Origin: a virus
Reading direction: 5' to 3' (one strand)
Virus record (IMG/VR): IMGVR_UViG_3300010396_000032
Location: 1-40,119 of that record
Length of the DNA: 40,119 nt
The translations under genes were made by a program, and so were the position numbers. The notes beneath the pieces are model-generated. The model saw only the letters and a program-made list of their open reading frames with translations, was not told where the DNA came from and searched no databases. Positions 5,834 to 12,565 of the stretch are shown here, one piece after another (the stretch's first letter is position 1; each line of letters starts with the position of its first letter).

Positions 5834-6165
5834 GCACCATCTACATGCCGATGCCGGCGAGGCCGCTGCCCATCTGCCCTCCCGCCGATCCCGCGCTCTG
5901 GCACAAGCTCACCGCCGTGGTGGACCTGTTCCGCCGCATCGTCGGACCGTCCTGCACGCCGATTGATGGCTCGATCATCGGCGAGTGCGTCTCGTGCGAT
6001 TGCAAAATCTGGATCGGTCCCAACCAGCAAATGCTCATGCCGGCGCCGGCGCTCTGCCTGGTGTGCGGCATCACGCCCGCGGTCGAGGGGTCGCCTTTCA
6101 CCGACTTCCGCGGCCGCGGCACGATCTGGTTCGACCAGACCTTCCTGGAAGGAGGCAATCCATGA
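5830..6165 (+). CDS. Zinc-ribbon-like early protein A
   Basis: 111 residues from a GTG overlapping the previous stop. A short Pro-rich start (MPMPARPLPICPP) is followed by a two-knuckle Cys motif: GECVSCDCKIWIGPNQQMLMPAPALCLVCG, i.e. C-x-x-C-x-C then C-x-x-C, which would form one zinc site. The same layout recurs in the next gene (QCGCKVWVNPTQQIARLH...CLPC), indicating a tandem duplication that diverged. Ends in an ATGA overlap. Probably a small zinc-binding adaptor; no activity assigned. Confidence 0.7.
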   Translation: MSTIYMPMPARPLPICPPADPALWHKLTAVVDLFRRIVGPSCTPIDGSIIGECVSCDCKIWIGPNQQMLMPAPALCLVCGITPAVEGSPFTDFRGRGTIWFDQTFLEGGNP

Positions 6166-6440
6166 ACCCGATCCCTCCGATCATCGCGTGCGTTCCCGAC
6201 GACGCCGAGGTCCGCCGCCGGATCGAGCAGGTCATGGGCGACGGCCACATTTGCGAGCCCCACCCCGACTCGGGGCCGGCCGAGTGCACTCAATGCGGCT
6301 GCAAGGTTTGGGTGAATCCGACCCAGCAGATCGCGAGACTGCACGTCCCGGAAGCGTCCATCCACTGCCTACCGTGCGCGTTGCCCGAGGTCGTGTTCGG
6401 CGCCCCGATCTTGGCGCTGTCACGAAAGGAGGCAGCATGA
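6162..6440 (+). CDS. Zinc-ribbon-like early protein B (paralogue of A)
   Basis: 92 residues, ATGA-coupled on both sides; Shine-Dalgarno GGAAGGAGG 6 nt before the ATG. It contains CTQCGCKVWVNPTQQ and IHCLPC, aligning with CVSCDCKIWIGPNQQ and LCLVC of the upstream protein. This gives shared 'C-x-C-K-(I/V)-W-(I/V)-x-(P)-x-Q-Q' and a final C-x-x-C. The N-terminal half (IIACVPDDAEVRRRIEQVMGDGHICE) differs from protein A. Likely a duplicated zinc-binding module. Confidence 0.7.
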   Translation: MNPIPPIIACVPDDAEVRRRIEQVMGDGHICEPHPDSGPAECTQCGCKVWVNPTQQIARLHVPEASIHCLPCALPEVVFGAPILALSRKEAA

Positions 6441-8017
6441 AAACGAAACCCAAGCCGGCCAAGGCCAAACCGCGGAGTGATCTCCCTCAACTTGTCTCGT
6501 ACGACAAGCTGGTCCGGCTCCCCGAACTGCAGATGCGGGCGGCGCGGAACGACGAGCACGTCCGCGACATGGTCGAGGCCCTGCATTCCGGCAGGAAGCT
6601 GCCGCCGATCAAGCTGTATCGCCTCCCAGATGGCCGGCTCGTCGTCGTGGACGGGTTCCACCGCCTCGACGCCTACGATGTGGTCCAGGCCGGAATGATC
6701 CCCTGCGTGATCGAGCGGGGCACATACTTCGAGGCCCTCACCGCCGCGGCCGCGGCGAACCAGGAGCACCTCGGGCTGAAACGCACGAACGAGGACAAGC
6801 GGCGCGCCGTTGAGTGTTTTCTCCGCGGCCTGGCCGTGGCCGGACAGAACTGGTCGGACCGTCAAATCGCCTTGCATGTAGGGGTTACGCACCCGTTTGT
6901 CCACACGATTCGGAAGCACGTCGAAGAACATTCAAACGATGGTCAACTGGTAACCGTTTCCAGTCGAGTGGGCGCTGATGGGCGCGTGCGGAGCCTTCCC
7001 TCGAAGCATATTTCGCTGGCGAAAACTACGCTCCCCGCGGCGATCCGCGACATCGCCCCGCCCTGCGATCCCAGCTTCCGGAAGAAGATGGCCAGCGCCG
7101 GGGTGGCGACCACGGTCGAGGCCTACTCTCGGCTCCGAAGCGGCGATAACTGCGGCCTTGCGCCGAACGAAGCCGACACCGTTCGCGACGGCATTTTCCT
7201 TCTGGCGCTCAAAACGGCCTGCGCGGCCGTGTCCCCGCAATTCTCACGCGTGCAGCCGGAATGCGATTCGTCTCTGATTGCCATGTGCAAATGGGTGGCG
7301 ACCTTGGCCGACGAGAAGGCGGTCGAGCAGACCATCATCAAGATGCGAATCCTTCGGGGCGAGGGCCCTCGCCCGATGCCCTCCAATCTCGTGGACGCCA
7401 TCGACCCCAAGAACGGCCGCGAGGCGCTGGAGATCATGGCCGCCCTGGCCGCCTGCACGGAACTGCTCCGCGGCGCCCGGAGAATAAGCTTCTTCGAAGC
7501 GATCGAAGGGGGACACTCAAACGATGGTCAACTGGTAACCGTTTCCACCTCGGCGGAGCCGCCGGCGGAAAGTCCCACGATCGACAAGACGCCGCCGACG
7601 CTGAAGAACGGTCCGGTCGATCCTCTGGCACAGAAGCATTCCGGCTGGCCGTCGGACGAAGTGGTCGTCGCCGCGGTGCTGAAGCATCGCCTGAAGAAGA
7701 TCGAGGCCTATCTCGGCCGGGAGAAAGCCGACTTCGAAATCGATTCGAAGGAAGAGGCCTGGATGATTGCGCGGTTCACCTGCCAACTGGCCTCGGTGAA
7801 AGGGTTCTCCGTGCCGGTCGCCGGCAAGCTCGGACTCCAGGGGATTCGGACCGTCCGCGACCTGCTGGAGAAGAAGGACGAGGATGAGGACATCATCACG
7901 GGGGCGAAGTTGACGCTCGAAGCGTGCGGGTGCGACGGCCATCAGGTCCGCTCTTGCCTCGACGCACTTGAGACGCTGTTCCGACTGCCTTCGTCGTCGA
8001 AAGCGAGGGCGGCATGA
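6437..8017 (+). CDS. ParB-like nuclease-domain protein with HTH
   Basis: About 526 residues. Residues about 20-105 are a ParB/sulfiredoxin-fold domain: it starts with YDKLVRLPELQMR, has LPPIKLYRLPDGRLVVVDGFHRLDAYDVV (the ParB D-G-x-H-R motif) and ends with an Ala-rich helix and NQEHLGLKRTNEDKRRAV. Residues about 115-155 contain an HTH (WSDRQIALHVGVTHPFVHTIRKH). The rest is helical, with a second copy of the peptide SNDGQLVTVS at about residue 360. Phage ParB-like proteins act in partition, replication or transcription control. It is ATGA-coupled on both sides. The 31-bp repeat inside the gene could be a binding site. Confidence 0.8.
   Translation: MKTKPKPAKAKPRSDLPQLVSYDKLVRLPELQMRAARNDEHVRDMVEALHSGRKLPPIKLYRLPDGRLVVVDGFHRLDAYDVVQAGMIPCVIERGTYFEALTAAAAANQEHLGLKRTNEDKRRAVECFLRGLAVAGQNWSDRQIALHVGVTHPFVHTIRKHVEEHSNDGQLVTVSSRVGADGRVRSLPSKHISLAKTTLPAAIRDIAPPCDPSFRKKMASAGVATTVEAYSRLRSGDNCGLAPNEADTVRDGIFLLALKTACAAVSPQFSRVQPECDSSLIAMCKWVATLADEKAVEQTIIKMRILRGEGPRPMPSNLVDAIDPKNGREALEIMAALAACTELLRGARRISFFEAIEGGHSNDGQLVTVSTSAEPPAESPTIDKTPPTLKNGPVDPLAQKHSGWPSDEVVVAAVLKHRLKKIEAYLGREKADFEIDSKEEAWMIARFTCQLASVKGFSVPVAGKLGLQGIRTVRDLLEKKDEDEDIITGAKLTLEACGCDGHQVRSCLDALETLFRLPSSSKARAA
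6932..7547 (+). repeat. 31-bp direct repeat inside the ParB-like gene (6932-6962 and 7517-7547)
   Basis: The sequence starting TCAAACGATGGTCAACTGGT and ending AACCGTTTCCA is present twice without a mismatch, 585 bp apart (a multiple of three), so both copies encode the same peptide SNDGQLVTVS. Exact identity at every third-codon position is more than protein constraint needs. Each copy contains a partial palindrome (AAACG...CGTTT around GGT...ACC), consistent with a cis-acting site such as a ParB or repressor binding site. Confidence 0.75.
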
Positions 8018-8826
8018 ACAAGGAATGCCTCCACTGCAACCGAACAACGGTAGCTATCCACGCCCGCGGGCTTTGCTCGCTCTGCTACCTGCATCATCGA
8101 GATGGATACCCGGCGTCGCGAAAGCTCCGGCCGTTCACCGCGGCCGATCGGGAATTCATTCGCTCCAACTGGGATCGGCTCAATGCGAAGGCAATCGCCG
8201 CTCGGTTGAATCGCGACGTGAAGGACATTTACAGCGCGGCGGCGCGGTTCGAAATCTCCCGGCCTCGGTTCACGCTCAAAACCAATCCGCGAATTCGCAG
8301 CCGCATGATTCGCCTGCACGGCAAAGGCCTCTCCGACCGCGAGATCGGTAAGCGGATGGGATTCGGCCACAACACGATTTCCCGCTGGCTGCGCCGTGCC
8401 GGGTTGCGTTCGAACTGCCGGACGAGGAACACCGAATCGTTCTGCGAGCGGACCCGCGACAAAATTCGCCAGGCGGTGCTCAACCGGATTCGCGAGGTAG
8501 GGCTTGAGACGGCCGTCCCATTCATGCGCAAGTTCGCTGAGGGCCGAGCCACGGCGATCCGCATGGGCTGGCCCCAGGCCCAAACGCTTCTCGAAGCGCG
8601 CGTTCTCAGTTGCCTTCAATCCGACGCGCGAACCGTCGATGACATTTGCGCGGCGCTCGCGGTACGCCGCAACTGGACGGGCACCGTAGTCCGCGATCTG
8701 CGCCGCCGCGGCGTGCTCACCCGCGTCGGCCGCCGCGGTCGCGACATGGTTTATGCACTCGCTTCGAACGTGAATCGCGCGAAGACGATTGAATCAAGGA
8801 CGTGCCCGATGGAACGGGGCCAGTGA
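8014..8826 (+). CDS. Zinc-ribbon plus multi-HTH DNA-binding protein
   Basis: 270 residues, ATGA-coupled to the ParB-like gene. N-terminal zinc knuckle (CLHCNRTT...GLCSLCYLHH). A SANT/Myb-like or homeodomain-like HTH follows (FTAADREFIRSNWDRLNAKAIAARLNRDVKDIYSAAARF), then a resolvase-type HTH (MIRLHGKGLSDREIGKRMGFGHNTISRWLRRAG). A C-terminal winged helix is at about residues 200-250 (VDDICAALAVRRNWTGTVVRDLRRRGVLTRVG). Several DNA-binding modules and no catalytic motif suggest a transcription factor or replication-initiator-like protein of the early region. Which of these cannot be decided from sequence alone. Confidence 0.75.
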   Translation: MNKECLHCNRTTVAIHARGLCSLCYLHHRDGYPASRKLRPFTAADREFIRSNWDRLNAKAIAARLNRDVKDIYSAAARFEISRPRFTLKTNPRIRSRMIRLHGKGLSDREIGKRMGFGHNTISRWLRRAGLRSNCRTRNTESFCERTRDKIRQAVLNRIREVGLETAVPFMRKFAEGRATAIRMGWPQAQTLLEARVLSCLQSDARTVDDICAALAVRRNWTGTVVRDLRRRGVLTRVGRRGRDMVYALASNVNRAKTIESRTCPMERGQ

Positions 8827-8875
8827 GCGCTCGCGCCAAGGGCGATGTCGGCGGAGCCGGCCGGCGCGAGCGCTC
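8825..8875 (+). repeat. 13-bp inverted repeat between HTH gene and RdgC-like gene
   Basis: GAGCGCTCGCGCC (8825-8837) is the exact reverse complement of GGCGCGAGCGCTC (8863-8875), with a 25-nt loop. The left arm starts inside the stop codon of the upstream gene. No T-run follows, so it may act as a transcript-end hairpin or a protein-binding site. Confidence 0.65.
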
Positions 8876-8913
8876 GCGTCTCGGTCGCCAATCGAAGGAT
8901 CGAAAGGAACGAG

Positions 8914-10065
8914 ATGGGATTTCTCAGCGGAAAGGTTTCAATCCTGAGGTTCCGAGTCGAGGGCGGTTCGCCGCGGGCGTTCACGGAGGAACATCTCGAT
9001 CAATTGAGATCGTTCGCGGCCGGGATGCCACGCGTGAGAGGCAAGCATTTGCAGCACGTGAAGGACCTGGGCTGGACCGCCGGCGAGGACGTACTCGATA
9101 CGCGCTTCAAACAGCAAAAGAACATTGCGAGCGACATGATGCTTTTTGCGTTTCGTCACGACACGAACAAACTGCCGACCGATTTGCTTCGGGCGTACGA
9201 GTCCCAGGAGCTTGCCAACCTCACCGAGAAAAAGGGCGACGAGGGGCTCCGTAAGCGTGCCAAGGAGACGGCCCGCGAGAGAATGGAAAAGCAAGCGGCC
9301 GACGGCAGGTTCATCAAGTACAAGACGATTCCCGTCTATTGGGACCGGCTCTCGAACGAGGTCCTGTTCGCGGCTTCTTCGCCGCTTCATGCTTTCGAGT
9401 TTTGTCAGTTGTTTCACGAGACGTTCGGGGCGCCGCTCGATGTGATCGCCTCGGGGACGCATGCGTTCCACCTGGCCGAGGTTCACGGGCTGACCCGCCA
9501 GGCGGACGATAGCGTGCTTTCGAAGTTTGTGCCGGACTCGCCGGCCGAGGTGGCCTGGATCGATCGGACCGACGAACATGTCCGCGACTTCCTCGGCAAT
9601 GAGTTTCTCCTCTGGCTCTGGTATCGCACTAGATCGGGCAGCATCACGCTCTCGGACAAGTCGGAGGCCTGGGTCCTTTTGGCCAGATCAATGCTGTTGG
9701 AATGCGCCCGCGGCATGCACGGCCACGTCGTGATCGCTCACGAGCAACCGGCCACGAGGGGCGAATCCCTGGTCGCTGCGAGAACGGGGAAGCTGCCGCG
9801 GCAAGCAGGCCTGACGATCAATCGGAATTCCGAGCAGTTTGATTTCGCGCTCACCGCCGAGACGCTGGCGATCGGCGGATTGCGGCTGCCGCTCAAGTTC
9901 ACCGATGAGCCACTAAGCGACGCCCAGATTCTTGAAGAACGAATCGCCAAGCTAAGGCGGTTCCTGGAAAGCTTTGATCTGCTATTCGACGCGTTCATTC
10001 GCGTTCGATTCGGACGGCAGTGGGAGAAAGAACTCGCTGGGATGCAGAAATGGCTACAGGCGTGA
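8914..10065 (+). CDS. rdgC-like: RdgC-like recombination-associated protein
   Basis: 383 residues from the ATG at 8914 (AAAGGAACGAG upstream). The order GFLSGKVSILRFRV, LGWTAGEDVLDTRF, LFAFRHDTNKLPTDLLRAY, FIKYKTIPVYWDRLSNEVLFAASS, FLGNEFLLWLWY and a C-terminal IAKLRRFLESFDLLFDAF...EKELAGMQKWL matches a planctomycete-type RdgC-like family I recognise. RdgC proteins are ring-shaped DNA-binding dimers that modulate RecA-mediated recombination, and phages often carry them. A truncated second copy of its C-terminus is at 11463-11600. The TGA at 10063-10065 is followed by GACGCGTCG repeats. Confidence 0.65.
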   Translation: MGFLSGKVSILRFRVEGGSPRAFTEEHLDQLRSFAAGMPRVRGKHLQHVKDLGWTAGEDVLDTRFKQQKNIASDMMLFAFRHDTNKLPTDLLRAYESQELANLTEKKGDEGLRKRAKETARERMEKQAADGRFIKYKTIPVYWDRLSNEVLFAASSPLHAFEFCQLFHETFGAPLDVIASGTHAFHLAEVHGLTRQADDSVLSKFVPDSPAEVAWIDRTDEHVRDFLGNEFLLWLWYRTRSGSITLSDKSEAWVLLARSMLLECARGMHGHVVIAHEQPATRGESLVAARTGKLPRQAGLTINRNSEQFDFALTAETLAIGGLRLPLKFTDEPLSDAQILEERIAKLRRFLESFDLLFDAFIRVRFGRQWEKELAGMQKWLQA

Positions 10066-10119
10066 TACACCGGTCGCTACCAGCTGCCACCGACGAATCC
10101 GTCGCCAGCCGCGGCGAGA

Positions 10120-10203
10120 GACGCGTCGTGTCGATCGCACGCCGACACGCGTCGTCCGGAGCTGCGGCAGACGTGTCGCTGGTCGACCGCGACTGCGCAT
10201 GGT
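10120..10203. repeat. GACGCGTCG repeat locus 1
   Basis: Three copies of GACGCGTCG or a near match (10120-10128, 10146-10154, 10170-10178) lie just after the RdgC-like gene. The spacer CCGGAGCTGCGGCA and the following CTGGTCGAC...GACTGCGC also occur, slightly changed, at locus 3 (35558-35678); CCGGAGCTG recurs at locus 2 (25351-25503). The unit contains the palindrome ACGCGT. Confidence 0.75.
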
Positions 10204-10265
10204 GCCGGCAAGCCGCCTTCCGGATCCGTCGACGACACCAGGTCGAGGCGCGAAACAGTTTGCCC

Positions 10266-10667
10266 ATGCGCATGGCCTACGCCGATCCTCCCTATCCGGG
10301 TTACGCCTGGATGTACGCCGACCAACCCGAGTTCGCCGGCGAAGTGGATCACCGGGCGCTCGCGGGCCGTCCGTGTCTGTGCCTGGGTGAAGCCGATCGG
10401 CACAAGCGGGGCGACGTTCGGCCTCCACAACACGTGGGAGCCGGTAATCGTCGTGCCCGGCGTGAGCTACGCCCAGGCAAGCGAGACTGGATCGCGGCTC
10501 AGCCGGCTCGCCGCGGTGGCGACCTGATTGGCCGAAAGCCCGAGGCGTTCGCGACATGGCTGTTCGGCCTGTTGGGGCTGCTTCCCGGCGACCAGTTCGA
10601 GGACCTCTTTCTGGGAAGCGGCATCATCAGCCGGGCCTGGTCCGAGGTTTGCCGCGCGGCCGGGTAA
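10266..10667 (+). pseudogene. Decayed DNA methyltransferase-like gene
   Basis: Starting at ATG 10266 the frame reads MRMAYADPPYPG (a D-P-P-Y catalytic motif) to AGEVDHRAL. The recognisable sequence then moves to another frame from about 10366 (VRVCAWVKPIGTSGATFGLHNTWEPVIVV) and returns to the first frame near 10460 (RELRPGKRDWIAAQPAR...GRKPEAFATWLFGLLGLLPGD...DLFLGSG). The last part has a [F/L]-x-G-S-G SAM-binding motif. Together these resemble the D-P-P-Y type of phage DNA-adenine-methyltransferase-like proteins. Two frame changes plus a segment that looks about 25-30 residues short indicate a broken gene. No start signal is evident. Confidence 0.6.
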
Positions 10668-10671
10668 CGAC

Positions 10672-10692
10672 CGCTTGCATGGCGAGCAAGCG
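10672..10692 (+). repeat. Start-associated hairpin 1 (CGCTTGC/GCAAGCG)
   Basis: CGCTTGC (10672-10678) and GCAAGCG (10686-10692) form a 7-bp stem between the end of the decayed methyltransferase and the Shine-Dalgarno (AAAGGAAA) of the gene at 10713. It is the first of five related hairpins, each preceded by GACC or a variant. Confidence 0.75.
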
Positions 10693-10712
10693 CATTTGAA
10701 AGGAAACGACAG

Positions 10713-10934
10713 ATGAACAAGGTATCCGCCACGCTGATCCTGATGGATCGCCTCAAGATGCTGACGTACGAGTGCGACGAGGCCGAGGCATTGCGTGTGA
10801 CGATCCGCCGTTCACTCGGCCTGACCACATGGGACGACGTAATCGAACTGACAAACGGTTGGTACGCCGCGCGTCGTGCTTCGCGCGAACTCGGCGACGA
10901 AATCAGCGGCCGCACCTTTGAGGCCTTCAAATGA
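10713..10934 (+). CDS. Small hypothetical protein
   Basis: 73 residues with a clear Shine-Dalgarno (GAAAGGAAA) 8-10 nt upstream. Predominantly helical (LILMDRLKMLTYECDEAEALRVTIRRSLG...DDVIELTNGWYAARRASRELGDEI). Overlaps the next gene by ATGA. Preceded by the repeated hairpin. No family recognised. Confidence 0.7.
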   Translation: MNKVSATLILMDRLKMLTYECDEAEALRVTIRRSLGLTTWDDVIELTNGWYAARRASRELGDEISGRTFEAFK

Positions 10935-11101
10935 TCTTCGACGTTTACCTTCGGCCCACTGGCGGCGGCCGGCGGCGATGGATCGCTCACATCGCTGCGG
11001 CCAACATTGAGGAAGCTGCAGCGAAGGCTCGCGAGCAATACGGAGTCAAAGGATACGTCGCCGTCGTGGATAAGTCTGGGGACGAAAAGACATTCAGTTA
11101 G
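10931..11101 (+). CDS. Small hypothetical protein (56 aa)
   Basis: ATG at 10931 within the ATGA overlap, stop TAG at 11099-11101. It reads MIFDVYLRPTGGGRRRW, IAHIAAANIEEAAAKAREQYG and YVAVVDKSGDEKTFS. The beta-alpha-beta character resembles small phage proteins that begin with a beta strand and a helix rich in 'EEAAAKARE'. The next hairpin repeat starts directly after its stop codon. Coupling and codon pattern support it as a real gene; function unknown. Confidence 0.65.
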   Translation: MIFDVYLRPTGGGRRRWIAHIAAANIEEAAAKAREQYGVKGYVAVVDKSGDEKTFS

Positions 11102-11103
11102 AC

Positions 11104-11124
11104 CGCTTGCTGGTCTGGCAAGCG
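11104..11124 (+). repeat. Start-associated hairpin 2
   Basis: CGCTTGC (11104-11110) and GCAAGCG (11118-11124) with a 7-nt loop, directly after a stop codon and 19 nt before the ATG at 11144. Confidence 0.8.
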
Positions 11125-11143
11125 ATCGATCGATGGAGGCGCA

Positions 11144-11434
11144 ATGGAAACCTGCGAATCGTGCCGGTTCTGGAAACCGGAACCGGAAAGCGATGACAGC
11201 TACGAAGGTCTTTGCCGACGCTATCCGCCGCGGTTGAACCTAGCTGTTCTGGAAGAGGAAGTGAAAGCTGGGCGCGAAACGACCGAGGTGCCCATCTGGG
11301 CTTGGACCAGGTGCCAGACGGCAGCCGACGATTGGTGCGGCGAGTATCAGTTTCGCATTGGATTCAGCACCAGTGATTCCCTCACGGTTGGGATCGCGGT
11401 GGCCTTCCACGGGGAAGAACCCGCCGACAACTAG
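11144..11434 (+). CDS. Small Cys-rich hypothetical protein
   Basis: 96 residues; GGAGGC lies 3-8 nt before the ATG. The start METCESCRFWKPE...LCRRYPP (C-x-x-C...C) resembles the N-terminal metal-binding motif common in small phage proteins ('C-x-x-C-x-(F/W)-...-C-x-R-(Y/F)-P'). A second Cys pair (TRCQTAADDWCGEY) completes a likely zinc site near residue 60. The C-terminus is unrelated. Function unknown. Confidence 0.7.
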   Translation: METCESCRFWKPEPESDDSYEGLCRRYPPRLNLAVLEEEVKAGRETTEVPIWAWTRCQTAADDWCGEYQFRIGFSTSDSLTVGIAVAFHGEEPADN

Positions 11435-11462
11435 GAGTTCGTAGTTGCGTTCGAATTCGAGG

Positions 11463-11600
11463 GTGCGCGAGGATCGCACGGCGAAGCTCCGTGATTTCAT
11501 CGAGTCGCTCGACTTGCTTTACGATGCGTTCGGAAGGATTCGCTTCGGCAAAGAGTGGGAGAAGGAACTCAGGGAGATGCAGAAATGGCTGAAGAGCTAA
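11463..11600 (+). pseudogene. C-terminal fragment of a second RdgC-like gene
   Basis: 45 codons read VREDRTAKLRDFIESLDLLY, then DAFGRIRFGKEWEKELREMQ, then KWLKS stop. This aligns with the last 45 residues of the RdgC-like protein at 8914-10065 (ILEERIAKLRRFLESFDLLF...RQWEKELAGMQKWLQA) at roughly two thirds identity. A TAG stop lies in frame 19 bp upstream, so only the tail of the gene remains. The divergence from the intact copy indicates an old duplication or a remnant of another phage acquired by recombination, not a recent tandem repeat. Confidence 0.8.
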
Positions 11601-12032
11601 GGCCGGCCGACGAAGCATCATCCGCCGATCGGCGATCAGGCCGAGCGATACGCCACGATCAGGGAAACAATCCTGATTGCGGCGAAGGAATGCGTCGATC
11701 TGACGCCGGTCTCCCCTGAGCAAACCAGGGCCGTGAACTCGCTCGATGAAGCGATGATGCTGTTCAACGCGGCTGTCGCCCGCAACGAGCCTTCGAATCA
11801 GTCCTTCGAGATCATGATTAACGGCAAACCGTATCGGACCGAGAGGGCGATGCTCACGTACAAGGACGTTGTTGAACTGGCATTTCCAGGCCATGGTCCG
11901 ATTCACGTTTTTGACGTCAGCTTCTCGGGAGGTATTGGAACCAATAAGGAAGGCATCCTGGATCCCCGATCCGGATACGTCTTCATCCACAATGGAACCA
12001 AGTTCAGCGCGTACGACACCTCGAACGCGTAG
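11601..12032 (+). CDS. Acb2/Tad1-type helical hairpin joined to a ubiquitin-like (Multiubiquitin-type) domain; start unresolved
   Basis: The frame is open from 11601. Residues encoded from about 11640 read AERYATIRETILIAAKECVDL then PVSPEQTRAVNSLDEAMMLF then NAAVARNEP, the pattern of the Acb2/Tad1 hairpin family (typically '(S)RE-x-SLA-x-TKLEEA-(M/L)-WANA-x-IARN'). Members of that family include sponges for cyclic nucleotide immune signals. Then FEIMINGKPYRTERAMLTYK, DVVELAFPG...FDVSFSGGIGTNKEG and IHNGTKFSAYDTSNA match the Multiubiquitin beta-grasp pattern. No ATG/GTG/TTG precedes the hairpin in frame; the first is GTG 11733. An ATG at 11585 in the frame one base away reads MAEELRPADEAS, so a one-base shift near 11620 (mutation, assembly error or programmed) is suspected. 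Domain calls are by eye. Confidence 0.6.
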   Translation, partial: GRPTKHHPPIGDQAERYATIRETILIAAKECVDLTPVSPEQTRAVNSLDEAMMLFNAAVARNEPSNQSFEIMINGKPYRTERAMLTYKDVVELAFPGHGPIHVFDVSFSGGIGTNKEGILDPRSGYVFIHNGTKFSAYDTSNA

Positions 12033-12034
12033 AC

Positions 12035-12055
12035 CTCTTGCACGATCAGCAAGCG
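12035..12055 (+). repeat. Start-associated hairpin 3
   Basis: CTCTTGC (12035-12041) and GCAAGCG (12049-12055), one mismatch from the others, directly after the stop of the Acb2/Tad1-ubiquitin-like gene and 13 nt before the ATG at 12069. Confidence 0.75.
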
Positions 12056-12068
12056 AAGGAGTCGATCC

Positions 12069-12257
12069 ATGAATCCGATGGTGCCTTACCTCACGGGCTG
12101 GTTGGCCGGGAACGTGACGGGCAAAGCCGCGGAAGTGATGAAGATCGTCGAAATGGAACCTCAGCCTCCGGATGCCTTTCTCGTGAAGCTCGAATCCGGA
12201 TTAATGCTGAGGGTAAAGGTCTCTGAAGTTCCGAAACTTCGAGGCGGTAAGGAATGA
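12069..12257 (+). CDS. Small hypothetical protein
   Basis: 62 residues; AAGGAG lies about 7 nt before the ATG. Residues 4-22 are mildly hydrophobic (MVPYLTGWLAGNVTGKAAEV), then a small beta-rich part (DAFLVKLESGLMLRVKVSEVPKL). Flanked on both sides by the repeated hairpin. Function unknown. Confidence 0.7.
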   Translation: MNPMVPYLTGWLAGNVTGKAAEVMKIVEMEPQPPDAFLVKLESGLMLRVKVSEVPKLRGGKE

Positions 12258-12258
12258 C

Positions 12259-12279
12259 CGCTTGCTCAAGCAGCAAGCG
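12259..12279 (+). repeat. Start-associated hairpin 4
   Basis: CGCTTGC (12259-12265) and GCAAGCG (12273-12279) with a 7-nt loop, starting right after the TGA at 12255-12257 and ending 12 nt before the ATG at 12292. Confidence 0.8.
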
Positions 12280-12291
12280 AACGGAGGGACC

Positions 12292-12534
12292 ATGAGAGCG
12301 AAAGAAAAAGCCACCAAGGAGGAGGCCGCGATCGCGATGGAGCGCCTCAACGCAATGGCTTGGGACCACCATGTCACGACGTTCCACGGCGGGAAGCTCC
12401 ACGAAATCCGCAAGTTCATCGAGGCGGCGCAGAAGCGGCTCCCCTCGCGCTTAGCGATCGACAATGACCGCATCCGAAAAAGGGGCCGTATTCGGGCCTC
12501 CGAATTGAAAGCCGCGGGTAGACCGGCTCGTTGA
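12292..12534 (+). CDS. Small basic hypothetical protein
   Basis: 80 residues from the ATG at 12292, chosen because CGGAGGG lies 4-10 nt upstream and a hairpin repeat occupies the sequence before it. Helical and basic (KEKATKEEAAIAMERLNAMAW...KLHEIRKFIEAAQKRL...RKRGRIRASELK). No domain recognised. Confidence 0.7.
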   Translation: MRAKEKATKEEAAIAMERLNAMAWDHHVTTFHGGKLHEIRKFIEAAQKRLPSRLAIDNDRIRKRGRIRASELKAAGRPAR

Positions 12535-12543
12535 GCAAGCGGT
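12522..12543 (+). repeat. Start-associated hairpin 5 (diverged)
   Basis: ACCG (12522-12525) pairs with CGGT (12540-12543) and an inner GCTC-GTT-GAGC (12526-12536) forms a stem; GAGCAAGCGG keeps the right arm of the other hairpins. It lies between the previous stop and the Shine-Dalgarno of the gene at 12566. Confidence 0.6.
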
Positions 12544-12565
12544 TCGACCGAGGAGCGAGCGACGG

